DNA of 64,000 nucleotides from Castellaniella sp040276085 (GTDB lineage Bacteria; Pseudomonadota; Gammaproteobacteria; Burkholderiales; Burkholderiaceae_B): the NCBI RefSeq assembly GCF_040276085.1, contig NZ_JBELOK010000007.1:132339-196338 (forward strand), given 5' to 3'. This document shows positions 18,041-27,734 of this stretch, piece after piece. Every line of letters begins with the position of its first letter. Position 1 is the stretch's first letter. The notes below the pieces were generated by a model that worked only from the letters and a program-made list of their open reading frames with translations, was not told the DNA's origin and did not search any database. Made by a program: the position numbers and the translations under genes.

Positions 18041-18904
18041 ATGTTTTTTCGTCAAGGGACCACGCCCGGCAAACGCAATACCACGCGTTCCGGCGGCACC
18101 AGCGAGGCCCAGCTTAAAGAACTTCGAGGCAGGGCCCGCAGGCGCCTGATTGGTGCGCTGGCACTGGTGCTCGCCGCCTTCGTTGTTGTTCCGTGGTTAT
18201 TCGACGAGCCTGTCACCGACGACGCTCAGGCTCCCATTGTGGTGCCTGCTGCGCCGTCAGGGTTGCCAGGCTCCGGGCCGACACTCGCCGCTCAGTCGGG
18301 TGGTGCATCCGGTCAGGTGTCACCAGACACCTCTACTGTACCGGCTCAGCCCGATACCACCAGCACGCCTGCCGCAAGCGGCAGCTCGACATCTCTTGCC
18401 CAGGCTTCTGGCAGTGCCTCGCCGCCAGACGATACCTCAGGGGCTGCCCAAGCTGGCGGCAGTCAGGCAGACATAACACCTGCTCCCGCACCGGCTCCAG
18501 AGCCCTCTGCAGCGGTCCCGGCCCCCGAACCAGCACCCAAGCCAGCGAAGCCCGAGCCAAAACCAAAATCAGTCGAACGCACGGATGACGGTTCGGTGGC
18601 CTTGGCGCTGCTGTCGGGCAAAACACCCGTCAAACCTTCCAGCAAAACGCCCGTACCGGCTTCCGGCCAAGGCAGTTATTACCTCCAGGTGGCGGCTTAC
18701 ACCGCACAGCAAGACGCCCTTCAACGGCGTGACAGCTTGCGTCAGTCCGGGGTTACCGATGCCTACGTCGAGCAAGGTCAATCAGGGGGTCGCACAGTTT
18801 ATCGACTACGGGTTGGGCCCTTTAGCTCACACGAGGCAGCCCAGGCTGCACAAACCCGGCTGCGTGCGTTGGGTTACCAAAATGGCCTGATTTCCGACAA
18901 GTGA
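18041..18904 (+). CDS. SPOR-domain inner-membrane protein (DedD/FtsN-like)
   Basis: A 287-residue bitopic membrane protein. It has a basic cytoplasmic N-terminus, one membrane helix (about 36-53), a long Pro/Ala/Ser-rich periplasmic linker (about 60-200) and a C-terminal SPOR domain (YYLQVAAY...RLRVGPFSSHEAAQAA). SPOR domains bind denuded peptidoglycan at the division septum. The position between folC and cvpA matches dedD in E. coli, though sequence identity of DedD-like proteins is low outside the SPOR domain. Its stop overlaps the GTG start of cvpA. Confidence 0.88.
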   Translation: MFFRQGTTPGKRNTTRSGGTSEAQLKELRGRARRRLIGALALVLAAFVVVPWLFDEPVTDDAQAPIVVPAAPSGLPGSGPTLAAQSGGASGQVSPDTSTVPAQPDTTSTPAASGSSTSLAQASGSASPPDDTSGAAQAGGSQADITPAPAPAPEPSAAVPAPEPAPKPAKPEPKPKSVERTDDGSVALALLSGKTPVKPSSKTPVPASGQGSYYLQVAAYTAQQDALQRRDSLRQSGVTDAYVEQGQSGGRTVYRLRVGPFSSHEAAQAAQTRLRALGYQNGLISDK

Positions 18905-19389
18905 CCAGCTTCGATTACATCGTCCTGACGGTCGTGGTGGTGTCCTGCCTGATCGGTCTGCTGCGGGGTTTCCTCCGGGAAGTCCTGTCGTTGATTGCGT
19001 ATCTGGCAGCGTTTGTGGCGGCTATCTGGTGGGGGCCAATGGCGTCTCAGTGGCTGGATACCCTGATCGAAAACGGCTTGTTGCGTACATTGGCGGCCTA
19101 TGGGGCCGTTTTTATTTTGATTTTATTGGCGATAGGGCTGCTTAATATGGCACTGGGCGCCCTGATCGACCGCACGGGCCTGACGCCGGCAGATCATGGG
19201 CTGGGTGCGGTATTTGGTGCAGCCCGCGGGTTGATTCTTGTGCTGGCTCTGGTGGGGTTGGCTGGCTATACCAAATTGCCCCAAGAAGCCTGGTGGCAGC
19301 AGGCGCGTACCTCGGACGCTCTGGTCAAAGGCTTTCAACAAATCAAATCTGCACTGCCTGTCGATATCGCGCAGTTGCTTCCTTATTAG
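18901..19389 (+). CDS. cvpA: CvpA family inner-membrane protein
   Basis: A 162-residue protein with about four hydrophobic helices and the family-typical start DYIVLTVVVVSCLIGLLRGF. CvpA proteins are linked to purine biosynthesis by operon position and to colicin V or envelope stress in E. coli; the mechanism is not settled. The GTG start at 18901 overlaps the TGA of the SPOR gene by four bases. purF follows after 17 bases. Confidence 0.92.
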   Translation: MTSFDYIVLTVVVVSCLIGLLRGFLREVLSLIAYLAAFVAAIWWGPMASQWLDTLIENGLLRTLAAYGAVFILILLAIGLLNMALGALIDRTGLTPADHGLGAVFGAARGLILVLALVGLAGYTKLPQEAWWQQARTSDALVKGFQQIKSALPVDIAQLLPY

Positions 19390-19406
19390 TTTCGGAAAAT
19401 CTAATC

Positions 19407-20909
19407 ATGTGTGGAATCGTCGGTGTGGTGGGGCAGGGCCCCGTCAATCAATTGATCTATGACAGCTTGCTGCTCTTGCAGCATCGTGGACAGGACGCGG
19501 CCGGTATTGCCACGGCACACGAGCAATTTTTCAGTATGCACAAGGCCCATGGCCTGGTGCGTGATGTGTTTCGCACGCGCAATATGCGGGCCCTGCCAGG
19601 CAATAGTGGCCTTGGGCAAGTGCGCTATCCCACGGCCGGCTCCAGTGCGAGTGTCGATGAAGCACAACCGTTTTACGTCAATGCGCCCTTTGGGATCACG
19701 TTTGTTCATAACGGCAATCTCACCAATTGGCGTGAGCTGCGCGAGGCGCTGTTCAAGCATGATCGGCGGCATATCAATACAAATTCCGATTCTGAAGTCT
19801 TGCTTAATGTGCTGGCCCATGAACTCCAGCAAGCCTCCAATGGGGGCACACTGGATGCCAATGCCGTGTTTCAGGCGGTCCAGGCTGTCCATCGGCGAGC
19901 AAAAGGGGCGTATGCGGTCATCGCCCGGATCAGCAGCTTTGGTCTGGTGGCGTTTCGTGATCCCCACGGCATTCGTCCCCTGTGCCTGGGCCGTCATGAT
20001 ACCGAGACTGGTACAGAGTGGATGTTGGCCTCAGAATCCGTCGCACTCACAGGTACGGGATTTACGTTGGTTCGCGATATCGAACCCGGCGAGGCCATTG
20101 TCATTACCGAAGAAGGTGAAGTCAGCCAGCAGCAGTGCGCCGAGCCAGGCCAGGAGCAAACGCCGTGCGTGTTCGAGTACGTGTATTTTGCACGCCCTGA
20201 TTCCGTCATGGACGGGATCTCAATTTACGATGCGCGTCTGCAAATGGGTGAATATCTGGCTGATAACGTAGCCAAATCGTTGCGTCTGGGTGATATCGAC
20301 GTCGTGATGCCTATTCCGGATTCCTCCCGTCCGTCTGCGATGCAGCTGGCGTCCCATCTGGGGCTCAATTATCGTGAAGGCTTTATCAAAAACCGCTATA
20401 TAGGGCGTACTTTTATCATGCCAGGGCAGGCGGTGCGCAAAAAATCAGTGCGGCAGAAACTCAGCGCAATCGATCTTGAATTTCGGGGCAAAAACGTGTT
20501 GTTGGTGGATGACTCCATCGTGCGGGGCACGACCAGCCGCGAAATTGTGGAGATGGCCCGGACTGCTGGCGCCAACAAGGTGTATTTTGCGTCGGCAGCC
20601 CCCGCGGTAAGGTTTCCCAATGTTTATGGCATCGACATGCCCACGCAGGCCGAGCTCATTGCCACAGGCAGGGATACCTTACAGATTTCCCAGGAGATTG
20701 GTGCGGATGGCCTAGTGTATCAAGAGCTTGCCGATCTCGAGCAGTCGCTGCGCGACCTTAATCCGGCACTCAAGGAATTTGAATCCTCGTGCTTTAACGG
20801 CCGCTATGTGACGGGCGATATTGATGACGCTTATCTCGAACGCCTGCGTTTGGGCCGTGGTCAGCCGATTCAGTCGGGAGCAATGGCAGCGGCGCCCGAA
20901 GACGCCTGA
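19407..20909 (+). CDS. purF: Amidophosphoribosyltransferase
   Basis: First enzyme of purine synthesis: converts PRPP plus glutamine to phosphoribosylamine. It is 500 residues. The mature N-terminal nucleophile is Cys2 in MCGIVGVVG, which fixes the start at 19407. The glutaminase domain contains LLQHRGQDAAGI. The phosphoribosyltransferase domain has the PRPP motif VLLVDDSIVRGTTSRE. Cytoplasmic. Last gene of the folC cluster, convergent with dsbB. Confidence 0.97.
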   Translation: MCGIVGVVGQGPVNQLIYDSLLLLQHRGQDAAGIATAHEQFFSMHKAHGLVRDVFRTRNMRALPGNSGLGQVRYPTAGSSASVDEAQPFYVNAPFGITFVHNGNLTNWRELREALFKHDRRHINTNSDSEVLLNVLAHELQQASNGGTLDANAVFQAVQAVHRRAKGAYAVIARISSFGLVAFRDPHGIRPLCLGRHDTETGTEWMLASESVALTGTGFTLVRDIEPGEAIVITEEGEVSQQQCAEPGQEQTPCVFEYVYFARPDSVMDGISIYDARLQMGEYLADNVAKSLRLGDIDVVMPIPDSSRPSAMQLASHLGLNYREGFIKNRYIGRTFIMPGQAVRKKSVRQKLSAIDLEFRGKNVLLVDDSIVRGTTSREIVEMARTAGANKVYFASAAPAVRFPNVYGIDMPTQAELIATGRDTLQISQEIGADGLVYQELADLEQSLRDLNPALKEFESSCFNGRYVTGDIDDAYLERLRLGRGQPIQSGAMAAAPEDA

Positions 20910-20923
20910 TCCGATAACGGTGG

Positions 20924-21418
20924 TTAGCCTTGTCGAGGCCGCCTAGAGGCGAGAACCGACAAGGCTAGTGCGGCACACACAATAAACAGGATCAAACCCC
21001 ATATAGAGTATTCGATCCCCAAAAGCTCTACCCGAGCGTCGGCACAACTGGCGTAAATGCCAAACAGCCAGGGGACAGCAGCATCCAGGCCAGAGCCTGC
21101 AATAAAGCGGTCGGCAAACGTTTGTGCGCACGAAAACGAGTTGGATGCGACGCTATATTGGTACCATGCGGCCACTACGCCGCAGATTGACAAAATCGTG
21201 GCAATGGCGGCACCCAGGCGCAGCACAATTACCTTGCCCCATCCCGTGCCGGCCAAGCCGCACACTGCTGCAATGGCCAGCAAAATCAGCCGCTGCAGTA
21301 CACACCAGGCACAAGGTGCCATCCCGAACATATGTTGTGAAACCAGGGCAATTCCCACTGCACTCAGGCACAGCCCTGCGATGGTTCTGAGAATTCGGTC
21401 AGATTGGGTAAGATTCAT
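20924..21418 (-). CDS. dsbB: Disulfide bond formation protein, quinone-linked DsbA oxidase
   Basis: A four-helix inner-membrane protein of 164 residues from the ATG at 21418. Both redox pairs are present: Cys36/Cys39 in CAWC and Cys97/Cys125 in the second periplasmic loop. It reoxidises DsbA and passes electrons to ubiquinone. The start lies inside the 3' end of glnD (20-base overlap), so it is probably translated from the glnD transcript. An ATG seven codons upstream (21439) is an alternative. Confidence 0.92.
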   Translation of the reverse strand: MNLTQSDRILRTIAGLCLSAVGIALVSQHMFGMAPCAWCVLQRLILLAIAAVCGLAGTGWGKVIVLRLGAAIATILSICGVVAAWYQYSVASNSFSCAQTFADRFIAGSGLDAAVPWLFGIYASCADARVELLGIEYSIWGLILFIVCAALALSVLASRRPRQG

Positions 21419-24053
21419 GGCCAAGTAAGGGTGGTTCATCGGAATTGAAAGCGGGGCGTGATACTGCACCGTCTTGAGCATCTATGGAGAGTACTGCAAA
21501 AATATGGCGCTCGAACTGTCGTTGCCCGCGCGGCTGCGCCAGAACAGCGCCTTGCAGGATGAAAATATCTTCAACGCGGTCGCCCAGCGTCATGATCTTG
21601 GCCATCTTCAGGTTGATATTGTGGTGGGTAAACACGCTGGCAAGATCGTACAGCAAGCCGATACGGTCTGCGGCGGTAATCGACAGCCGCCAGTTGCCGC
21701 CTTGCTCGTCTGCCTGCAGGCTGATAGTGGGCAGGATGGGAAACACCCTCGAACGCCGCGATCCACGCCGAAGCGTGGATGCCGGCGTCTGGGTGGCATG
21801 TGGGTTGCCAAGAGCCGCCAGCAGCTCGTGCTCTACCAAGGTGGCATGCGAGCGGTAATCGCGGTCTGCATCCGGTAGGAGCACGATAAAACTGTCCAGT
21901 GCCCACCCTTGCCGGGTAGTGTGAATCCGGGCGTCCTGGATGCTCAAGCCGTGCTGGTCGAAATATCGGCAGATATCCATGAAGAGGTCGTCGCGGTCTG
22001 GCGCGTAGGCCAATACTTGCAAGGCTTCGCTTTGGCCCAGGACGCGCGCACGGACAACTGGATTGGGACCCTGAAAACAATGGTACAGATGCCGGGTGTG
22101 CCAGGCGATTTCGTTTGAATCGTGCCGTAAAAAATATGCAACATCAAGCTGTGACCAAAATGCATCTCGGCTTTCGTCCCTAAGCCCCATGCGCCGGATT
22201 TCTGTGGTGGCGGCATCCTTGCGCAAGGCTAGAATCGTGCCTGTGTCGGGCCGGGCACCTCCCAGGGCAGCCAGTGCCTGGTGATATAAATCATCCAGCA
22301 GCTTGCCTTTCCAGGCATTCCAGACCTTTGGACTGGTGCCGCGGATATCCGCCACCGTCAGCAAATAAAGCGCGGCCAGCCTGCGTTGCGTGCCTACCCG
22401 TGTGGCGAATTCGTGAATAACGCGCGGATCGCTGAGATCGCGCTTTTGTGCAACCTGAGACAGTGTCAGGTGTTCCCGCACCAGAAACTCGAGCAACGCG
22501 GTTTGCTCGCGGTCGAGCATATGCTGGTGTGCGAAGCGGCGCACTTCGGCGGCGCCCAGTTGTGAGTGGTCGCCACCACGACCCTTGGCGATGTCATGAA
22601 ACAATGCGGCAATATACAAAAGCCAGTGCTCGTCCAGGTCTGCAATCAGCTGACTGGCCAGCGGGTGCTCCTGGGCGTGCTCAGGCATGGTAAACCGGCG
22701 CAGGTTGCGGATCACCATCAGGATATGTTGATCTACGGTGTACGCATGAAACAGATCGTGCTGCATCTGGCCGACGATGCGCCTGAATACCGGCAAATAG
22801 CGCGGCAGGATGTTCCACATCGTCATGTCCCGCAAGGCATGCACGATCCCTCGCGGCTGCTGAAGAATCTGTAAAAACTGCTTGCGGTTGACCGGGTTTT
22901 TGCGAAACTGCGCGTCGATCTGGTGTCGCGCATGCCAGATGGCGCGAAGGGTGCCTGCCGCCATGCCTTGCAGTTCGGGGTGCTGCTGCATGACCAAAAA
23001 TACGCGCAGCAGCAGTGCCGGGTTGCGTTCGAAGGCGTCCGGGCGACAGAGTGCCAGCCGGGTTCTGTGAATAAAAAAATCGTCATCCAGCGAGATGCTG
23101 ACGGCGTGGGGCTGCGGGAAAAGATGCTCTTCAAAGCTTTGCATCAACAGCCTGTTTACCTGGCTGACGACACGTGCAGCCCAGTAGTACCGTTGCATCA
23201 ACAGTTCACTGGCGCGCCGGTGGGCCTGATCTTTAAAGCCGTAGATTTGAGCCAGGCGGGGCTGCAAATCAAACAATACGCGATCTTCCCGGCGTCCCGT
23301 CAGCAGATGAAGTTCGATGCGCAAGCGTTTGAAAGCCAGCTCGGCTCGGTGCAGCGAGCGAAACTCCGAGGAGGTCAGGAGATCTGTCTGTGCAACCGCT
23401 TTCCAGTGGTCTCCCAAGCCGGATGCACGGGCCAGCCACAGCAGCACTTGCAGGTCTCTCAATCCACCGGGAGACTCTTTGCAGTTGGGTTCGAGTGCGT
23501 AGGGGGTTTCCTGGTGGCGGGCATGACGCTGCTGCATCTCTGTCTGCTTGGCCAGGTAGAAGTTGCGCGGATTCAGGTCAGATTGCATCTGATCCCGAAA
23601 TCGCTGAAATAGTTTCCGGCTGCCGGCAAGCCACCTTGCCTCGAGCAGGGCCGTCTGGACCGTGATGTCGGCCGCGGCTTCATCGCGGCATTGCGACAGT
23701 GTTCTGACGCTGTGACCGGGCTCCAGGCCAATATCCCATAAGGCTGCAATCAGGGCCTCAACCCGTTCGCAATCGCCTGCGTTGGGCAAATGATCAAGCA
23801 GGATCAGGATATCGAGGTCGGACCCCGGATAGAGCTCACCACGACCGTATCCTCCCACCGCCGCCACGCAGGCCCCAACCGGGGCGGGGTGGGTCTTGAG
23901 CAGTTGTCGCACCAGATCATCTGCAATGCGCCTGAGCGCCGTGAGCAGGGTGTCGGGGCGCAAATGCTGGCGATAGGCGGCGATGGCCTTGGCACGGCGC
24001 TCGTGCAGCTCGGTGCGCAGTGCCTGCAGCGCACCGGGCGCTTGCGTCATCAT
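21399..24053 (-). CDS. glnD: Bifunctional uridylyltransferase/uridylyl-removing enzyme
   Basis: Nitrogen sensor of 884 residues that uridylylates and deuridylylates PII proteins in response to glutamine. It has a nucleotidyltransferase domain (GGYGRGELYPGSDLDIL, about 75-90), an HD hydrolase domain (HILMVIRNL...LFHDIAKGRGGDHS, about 400-520) and two C-terminal ACT domains, the last with RIGLLYDLASVFTHHNINL. The start ATG at 24053 overlaps the TGA of map (ATGA), which favours it over upstream codons lying in map. It overlaps dsbB downstream. Confidence 0.96.
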   Translation of the reverse strand: MMTQAPGALQALRTELHERRAKAIAAYRQHLRPDTLLTALRRIADDLVRQLLKTHPAPVGACVAAVGGYGRGELYPGSDLDILILLDHLPNAGDCERVEALIAALWDIGLEPGHSVRTLSQCRDEAAADITVQTALLEARWLAGSRKLFQRFRDQMQSDLNPRNFYLAKQTEMQQRHARHQETPYALEPNCKESPGGLRDLQVLLWLARASGLGDHWKAVAQTDLLTSSEFRSLHRAELAFKRLRIELHLLTGRREDRVLFDLQPRLAQIYGFKDQAHRRASELLMQRYYWAARVVSQVNRLLMQSFEEHLFPQPHAVSISLDDDFFIHRTRLALCRPDAFERNPALLLRVFLVMQQHPELQGMAAGTLRAIWHARHQIDAQFRKNPVNRKQFLQILQQPRGIVHALRDMTMWNILPRYLPVFRRIVGQMQHDLFHAYTVDQHILMVIRNLRRFTMPEHAQEHPLASQLIADLDEHWLLYIAALFHDIAKGRGGDHSQLGAAEVRRFAHQHMLDREQTALLEFLVREHLTLSQVAQKRDLSDPRVIHEFATRVGTQRRLAALYLLTVADIRGTSPKVWNAWKGKLLDDLYHQALAALGGARPDTGTILALRKDAATTEIRRMGLRDESRDAFWSQLDVAYFLRHDSNEIAWHTRHLYHCFQGPNPVVRARVLGQSEALQVLAYAPDRDDLFMDICRYFDQHGLSIQDARIHTTRQGWALDSFIVLLPDADRDYRSHATLVEHELLAALGNPHATQTPASTLRRGSRRSRVFPILPTISLQADEQGGNWRLSITAADRIGLLYDLASVFTHHNINLKMAKIMTLGDRVEDIFILQGAVLAQPRGQRQFERHIFAVLSIDAQDGAVSRPAFNSDEPPLLGHESYPI

Positions 24054-24868
24054 GCAGACGCGGTCGCCGCCTTGACGAATGCCGGCGGCTGAGGCATCCC
24101 CGGAGAAACAGTCAGTACTTCGTAGCCGGTGTCGGTTACCAGGATACTGTGTTCCCATTGTGCGGACAGGCTGTGGTCGCGGGTAACCACTGTCCATTGG
24201 TCGGCCAAAGTGCGGATTTCACGACGGCCAGCATTGATCATGGGCTCTATGGTGAAGATCATGCCGGGTTCAAGACGCGTGCCGGTGCCTGGTTTGCCAT
24301 AGTGGAGTACTTGCGGATCCTGGTGAAAGCGCTGCCCAACGCCGTGGCCGCAGTATTCGCGTACCACCGAAAACCCGGCGGCTTCTGCATGTTTCTGGAT
24401 GGCATGACCAATATCGCCCAATGTGGCGCCGGGGCGCACTTGTTCGATACCCAGCCACATGCACTCGAAGGTGGTTTCAGTCAGGCGCTTGGCCAGGATG
24501 GAGGGTTCGCCCACGTAATACATGCGGCTGGTGTCGCCAAACCAGCCGTCCTTGATGATGGTGATGTCCATGTTAAGGATATCGCCGTTTTTGAGTACCT
24601 TGTCGCCCGGGATGCCGTGACAAATAACATGATTGACCGAGATGCAGATGGATGCGGGGTAGGGGGGGTAGCCCGGTGGCGCATAGCCCACAGTGGCAGA
24701 CTCTACATGCAGTACGTCGGTCAGGTATGCCATACACAGACGCTCAAGCTCGCCGGTGGTGACACCTGGCTGAACATGAGGTTCCAGGTAATCAAGAATG
24801 CTGGCAGCGTCCTTGCAGGCTGCGCGCATCTGATCGAGTTCTTTTGGGTCTGTGATAAGTGGGATCAT
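24050..24868 (-). CDS. map: Methionine aminopeptidase, type I
   Basis: A 272-residue cytosolic metallopeptidase that removes N-terminal methionine. The typical segments are visible: ISVNHVICHGIPGD with the active-site His, GDILNMDITIIKDGWFGDTSR with two metal-binding Asp, GHGVGQRFHQDP and TIEPMIN. Divergent from rpsB, as in many proteobacteria, and translationally coupled to glnD. A perfect -10 hexamer TATAAT lies 37 bases upstream on the minus strand (24911-24906), but its -35 match is poor. Confidence 0.97.
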   Translation of the reverse strand: MIPLITDPKELDQMRAACKDAASILDYLEPHVQPGVTTGELERLCMAYLTDVLHVESATVGYAPPGYPPYPASICISVNHVICHGIPGDKVLKNGDILNMDITIIKDGWFGDTSRMYYVGEPSILAKRLTETTFECMWLGIEQVRPGATLGDIGHAIQKHAEAAGFSVVREYCGHGVGQRFHQDPQVLHYGKPGTGTRLEPGMIFTIEPMINAGRREIRTLADQWTVVTRDHSLSAQWEHSILVTDTGYEVLTVSPGMPQPPAFVKAATASA

Positions 24869-25172
24869 GGGGTGTACTTGCTGAAAACAAAGGAAGAATA
24901 GTAGAATTATAGGCTTCGCGTTACTTAGTAGCCTTTTGTCTGCGGATAAGATATTTGCAGGCGGGTTTGCAAATAAAATTGCGTTTTTCGGCAGCTATGC
25001 AGGTTTGGCCATGTGTTGGCACAACATTGGCAGGCGCTGGTAGCAGTACAAAAACGCACAGCCTGTAACGCGAAAATAGCGTGCAGGGCCAACCATGGGT
25101 GTCTTGGGGCATAAACAACATCTTAGCCCCGGATACTGGCTCTGTACAAGACGAAACCCTTTGGAGAACTCT
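24869..25172. promoter_or_regulatory. Divergent map//rpsB intergenic region with a possible rpsB leader
   Basis: This 304-base gap holds no gene that I can support. On the map side there is TATAAT at 24911-24906. On the rpsB side no clear promoter stands out. A hairpin GGGGC (25106-25110) / GCCCC (25126-25130) with a 15-base loop, extendable by G-U pairs, lies about 45 bases before the rpsB start and is a candidate for S2 autoregulation. GGAG precedes the rpsB ATG by eight bases. Confidence 0.4.
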
Positions 25173-25925
25173 ATGAGCCTCATGCGTGAAATGCTGGAAG
25201 CTGGTGTGCACTTTGGTCACCAGACCCGTTACTGGAATCCCAAAATGGCCGAATACATTTTCGGCCAACGCAACAAGATTCACATCGTCAACCTCGAGCG
25301 CACCGTCGAAAAATACCTCGAAGCCACTCAGTTTGTGCGTCAGGTCGCTGCCCGTGGCGGCAATGTGCTGTTTGTTGGCACCAAGCGCTCCGCTCGCGAG
25401 ATCCTCGCCGCTGAAGCCCAGCGTTGCGGCATGCCTTATGTCGACAGCCGCTGGCTGGGTGGCATGATGACCAACTTCAAGACGGTCAAAACGTCCATCA
25501 AGCGCCTGAAAGACATGGAAGCCCTGCAAGCTGAAGGCGCCACCGAACACATGAGCAAAAAAGAAGCCCTGATGTTCGAACGCGAGCTGGCTAAGCTGAA
25601 CAAGTCGATCGGCGGCATCAAGGACATGAACACCTTGCCCGAAGCGCTGTTTGTGATTGACGTCGGCTATCACAAGATTGCCGTTGCCGAAGCCCGCACC
25701 CTGGGTATTCCCGTTGTCGGCGTGGTGGATACCAATCACTCCCCCGAAGGTATCGATTACATCATTCCCGGTAACGACGACTCATCCAAAGCCATTGCGT
25801 TGTATGCACGTGGTATGGCGGATACGGTGTTGGCTGGCCGCGAGCAAAGCGTCAACGGCCTGGTCGAAGAACTGGCAGAAGGCGAAGAATTCATCGAGGT
25901 TGAGCAAGAACACCACGAGGAATAA
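25173..25925 (+). CDS. rpsB: 30S ribosomal protein S2
   Basis: A 250-residue ribosomal protein of the small subunit. The S2 signatures are clear: the N-terminal MREMLEAGVHFGHQ and the later GNDDSSKAIALYARGMAD. I start at the ATG at 25173 after GGAG; an upstream in-frame ATG at 25095 would add 26 residues not found in the family. Followed by tsf after a 105-base gap containing two hairpins. Confidence 0.98.
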   Translation: MSLMREMLEAGVHFGHQTRYWNPKMAEYIFGQRNKIHIVNLERTVEKYLEATQFVRQVAARGGNVLFVGTKRSAREILAAEAQRCGMPYVDSRWLGGMMTNFKTVKTSIKRLKDMEALQAEGATEHMSKKEALMFERELAKLNKSIGGIKDMNTLPEALFVIDVGYHKIAVAEARTLGIPVVGVVDTNHSPEGIDYIIPGNDDSSKAIALYARGMADTVLAGREQSVNGLVEELAEGEEFIEVEQEHHEE

Positions 25926-25952
25926 TTCCTCGCATCCGTTTGCTTTACCGGC

Positions 25953-26005
25953 CGGGGTGGTCTGACGCCACCCCGATCCGCCCGATACCGGCACAGGCCG
26001 GTATC
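25953..26005 (+). promoter_or_regulatory. Two perfect hairpins between rpsB and tsf
   Basis: The first hairpin is CGGGGTGG (25953-25960) / loop TCTGACG / CCACCCCG (25968-25975). The second is GATACCGGC (25984-25992) / loop ACAG / GCCGGTATC (25997-26005). Neither is followed by a T-run, so they are more likely to set transcript stability, processing or the rpsB:tsf ratio than to terminate. Confidence 0.55.
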
Positions 26006-26030
26006 CGCATTGATCGAACAGGAGAATCGA

Positions 26031-26906
26031 ATGGCTCAAATTACTGCCGCCATGGTTAAAGAACTGCGCGAGAAAACCGACGCGCCCATGATGGAGTGCA
26101 AAAAAGCGCTCACTGAGGCCGATGGCGATCTGGCTCGCGCCGAAGAATTACTGCGCGTGAAACTGGGCAGCAAGGCATCCAAAGCAGCCAGCCGCATTAC
26201 TGCAGAGGGCCTGGTCGGCCTGCATATTGCAGCGGATGGCAAAGCCGGTGCACTGGTCGAAGTCAACTGCGAAACCGACTTCGTTGCCAAGAACAACGAC
26301 TTCGTCGCCTTCGTCAATGATCTCGCCCGCCTTGTAACCGAACAAAACCCGGCTGATGTGGCTGCCCTGAGCCAATGTGCCCTGGGTGAAGGCACGGTCG
26401 AAACCACCCGGGCCGCACTGATCGGCAAGATCGGTGAAAACATGTCCGTTCGTCGCTTCCAGCGCTTCGAGACAGTAGATGCGCTCAACAGCTACGTGCA
26501 TGGCGGCCGGATCGGCGTGCTGGTGGATTTCGCCGGCTCCGACGAAGTCGGCAAAGACCTGGCCATGCACATTGCAGCTACCAAGCCGCGTGCGTTGGAC
26601 GCTGGTGGGGTAGATCCCGCCCTGATCGCCGCCGAACGCTCCGTCGCAGCGCAAAAGGCAGCCGAGTCCGGCAAGCCTGCCGAGATCGTCACTAAAATGG
26701 TTGAAGGCTCTGTGCAGAAGTTCCTCAAAGAGGTCACGCTGCTGTCTCAGCCTTTTGTCAAAAATGATAAGCAGTCTGTCGAGCAGATGCTCAAGGAAAA
26801 AGGCGCCCGAATCAATCGCTATGCCCTGTTTGTGGTGGGTGAAGGGATTGAAAAGAAATCAGAAGACTTCGCTGCCGAAGTCGCTGCTGCCGCCAGCGGT
26901 TCCTGA
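26031..26906 (+). CDS. tsf: Elongation factor Ts
   Basis: Guanine-nucleotide exchange factor for EF-Tu, 291 residues. The EF-Ts signatures LREKTDAPMMECKKAL and NCETDFVAKN are present, with the UBA-like helices at the N-terminus. AGGAG lies nine bases before the ATG at 26031. Encoded with rpsB as usual; a 103-base gap separates it from pyrH. Confidence 0.98.
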   Translation: MAQITAAMVKELREKTDAPMMECKKALTEADGDLARAEELLRVKLGSKASKAASRITAEGLVGLHIAADGKAGALVEVNCETDFVAKNNDFVAFVNDLARLVTEQNPADVAALSQCALGEGTVETTRAALIGKIGENMSVRRFQRFETVDALNSYVHGGRIGVLVDFAGSDEVGKDLAMHIAATKPRALDAGGVDPALIAAERSVAAQKAAESGKPAEIVTKMVEGSVQKFLKEVTLLSQPFVKNDKQSVEQMLKEKGARINRYALFVVGEGIEKKSEDFAAEVAAAASGS

Positions 26907-27009
26907 TTTTCTCTGATTCAGGTACGATGGCATCGCGCCTTGTGCGCGGTGCCGTTGCACGTCCGCTTAAAACCCTTTCTTCCGTTTCGTCCTTCCAGGA
27001 ACCTGGTGC

Positions 27010-27726
27010 ATGTCAAATCCAGCCTACAAGCGCATCCTTCTGAAACTCTCGGGTGAGGCGCTGATGGGGGGTGATCCCTTTGGTATCAACCGCGCAACCA
27101 TCCTTCGCATGACCGAGGAAATCCACGGTATTGTGTCTTTGGGTGTGCAACTGGCGGTGGTGATCGGCGGCGGAAATATTTTCCGTGGTGTAGCCCCGGG
27201 TGCCCAGGGTATGGATCGCGCAACCGCCGACTACATGGGGATGCTGGCCACCGTCATGAACGCCCTGGCTTTGCAGGATGCGCTTAAAAACCATGGTGTG
27301 GATGCCAGGGTGCAGTCGGCTCTCAATATTGATCAAGTGGTCGAGCGTTACATTCGGCCCAAGGCACTGCGTTACCTCGAAGAAGGCAAGGTAGTGATTT
27401 TTGCCGCAGGCACGGGTAACCCGTTCTTTACCACAGATACAGCAGCTGCCTTGCGCGGTGCCGAAATCGGCGCCGAAGTGGTGCTCAAGGCCACCAAGGT
27501 GGATGGCATCTATAGTGCCGATCCCAATAAAGACCCCAGCGCCACCCGGTACTCGCGCATCAGTTTCGATGAAGCCATTGTGCGCCGACTCGAAGTCATG
27601 GATGCCACCGCATTTGCCTTGTGTCGCGACCAAAAATTACCTATCAAGGTATTTTCGATCAACAAACCAGGTGCCTTGCGTCGCGTCGTATGCGGCGAAG
27701 ATGAAGGCACTCTGGTGCAGGTATAG
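27010..27726 (+). CDS. pyrH: UMP kinase
   Basis: A 238-residue bacterial UMP kinase of the amino-acid kinase fold that makes UDP. The nucleotide-binding LLKLSGEALMG at the N-terminus, VIGGGNIFRG and TDTAAALRGAEIGAEVVLKAT are typical. First gene of pyrH-frr-uppS-cdsA. frr starts eight bases after its stop. Confidence 0.98.
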   Translation: MSNPAYKRILLKLSGEALMGGDPFGINRATILRMTEEIHGIVSLGVQLAVVIGGGNIFRGVAPGAQGMDRATADYMGMLATVMNALALQDALKNHGVDARVQSALNIDQVVERYIRPKALRYLEEGKVVIFAAGTGNPFFTTDTAAALRGAEIGAEVVLKATKVDGIYSADPNKDPSATRYSRISFDEAIVRRLEVMDATAFALCRDQKLPIKVFSINKPGALRRVVCGEDEGTLVQV

Positions 27727-27734
27727 GAATCCTC

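Noticed and set aside
25014..25052. TTGGCA/TACAAA pairs as an rpsB promoter
   Set aside because: No pair has a 16-18-base spacer (14 and 25 bases seen), so I do not call a promoter.
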